From Thalassiosira profunda (taxonomy: Eukaryota; Bacillariophyta; Thalassiosirophyceae; Thalassiosirales; Thalassiosiraceae): DNA of 14,475 nt. A program made the position numbers and the translations under genes. The notes beneath the pieces are model-generated. The model was not told the DNA's origin and did not search any database. It worked only from the letters and a program-made list of their open reading frames with translations. Numbering within the stretch: the first letter of the stretch is position 1; each line of letters opens with the position of its first letter. This document shows, one piece after another, positions 14,346-14,475 of the stretch. Where the stretch lies: assembly GCA_036939355.1 (NCBI GenBank), contig JALLAP010000890.1, forward strand, positions 1-14,475, read 5' to 3'.

Positions 14346-14475
14346 ATGAGCACTATCATAACCACCAAAATCACCGTCGCCCCCGGGCGCATGCGGCTTA
14401 CCCTCCAAATGATCCCTTCGGGGGCAAAAGTGGTGGGCGTCCATCCTCAGAGTCCCCTCCGCGGAGAGGTCGGCG
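14346..14475 (+). CDS. Start of a PDZ-like domain protein (partial, cut by right edge)
   Basis: ATG 14346 has an AAA upstream context and opens a frame of 43 codons that reaches the window end. The text ITVAPGRMRLTLQMIPSGAK (residues 9-28) followed by VVGVHPQSPLRGEV fits the opening of diatom PDZ-like domains. These start with V.APPGKLG-like text and a hydrophobic strand, then VH.v...SPL and a Gly that leads to a second strand. Only the beginning is visible, so the domain call is tentative. The plus-strand C-rich stretch before it is likely its promoter or 5' UTR. Confidence 0.5.
   Translation, partial: MSTIITTKITVAPGRMRLTLQMIPSGAKVVGVHPQSPLRGEVG

Noticed and set aside
13787..14392. A 201-codon minus-strand frame over the C-rich tract
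   Set aside because: It reads Gly/Val/Arg low complexity that comes from the C-rich plus strand, without domain features.

Overview
The window looks like nuclear DNA of a unicellular stramenopile alga, most likely a diatom. The genes are GC-rich and closely packed on alternating strands. Several have short GT-AG introns of about 85-290 bp. Several proteins resemble families I know mainly from diatoms or other stramenopiles: a RWYT-type small protein, a GRWT/GAF-like regulator-type protein, an F-box protein with a stramenopile-style C-terminal module, and the start of a PDZ-like protein. There are no rRNA, tRNA, CRISPR or prokaryotic operon signals. The taxonomic call comes from recalled family resemblance, not from a search.

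Layout, left to right: (1) a minus-strand membrane protein with an N-terminal signal-like segment and an acidic, Tyr-rich region, running off the left edge; (2) a plus-strand M50B-like membrane metallopeptidase; (3) a minus-strand three-exon adaptor-complex sigma subunit; (4) a plus-strand intradiol-dioxygenase-like protein whose usual N-terminal motif sits at the C-terminal side of the catalytic core; (5) a plus-strand lineage-specific small protein; (6) a long minus-strand regulator-like protein with a Cys/His cluster, a GRWT domain and a GAF-like domain, possibly with an extra 5' exon; (7) a plus-strand alpha/beta hydrolase; (8) a minus-strand F-box protein; (9) a plus-strand two-exon small membrane protein resembling a mitochondrial complex I accessory subunit; (10) the start of a plus-strand PDZ-like protein cut by the right edge. 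These genes do not form an obvious pathway. They look like unrelated housekeeping and regulatory neighbours in a compact genome, with mostly divergent starts and convergent ends.

The strongest structural signal is technical. The three Ns (3103, 9261, 11266) each sit exactly between two copies of a 72-bp sequence. This looks like unmerged fixed-length contig overlaps. One of them breaks the alpha/beta hydrolase frame, and removing one copy plus the N restores it. The best biological leads are the rearranged dioxygenase, the multi-domain GAF/GRWT protein with its possible extra 5' exon, and the acidic membrane protein at the left edge. I found no convincing undescribed multi-gene system.
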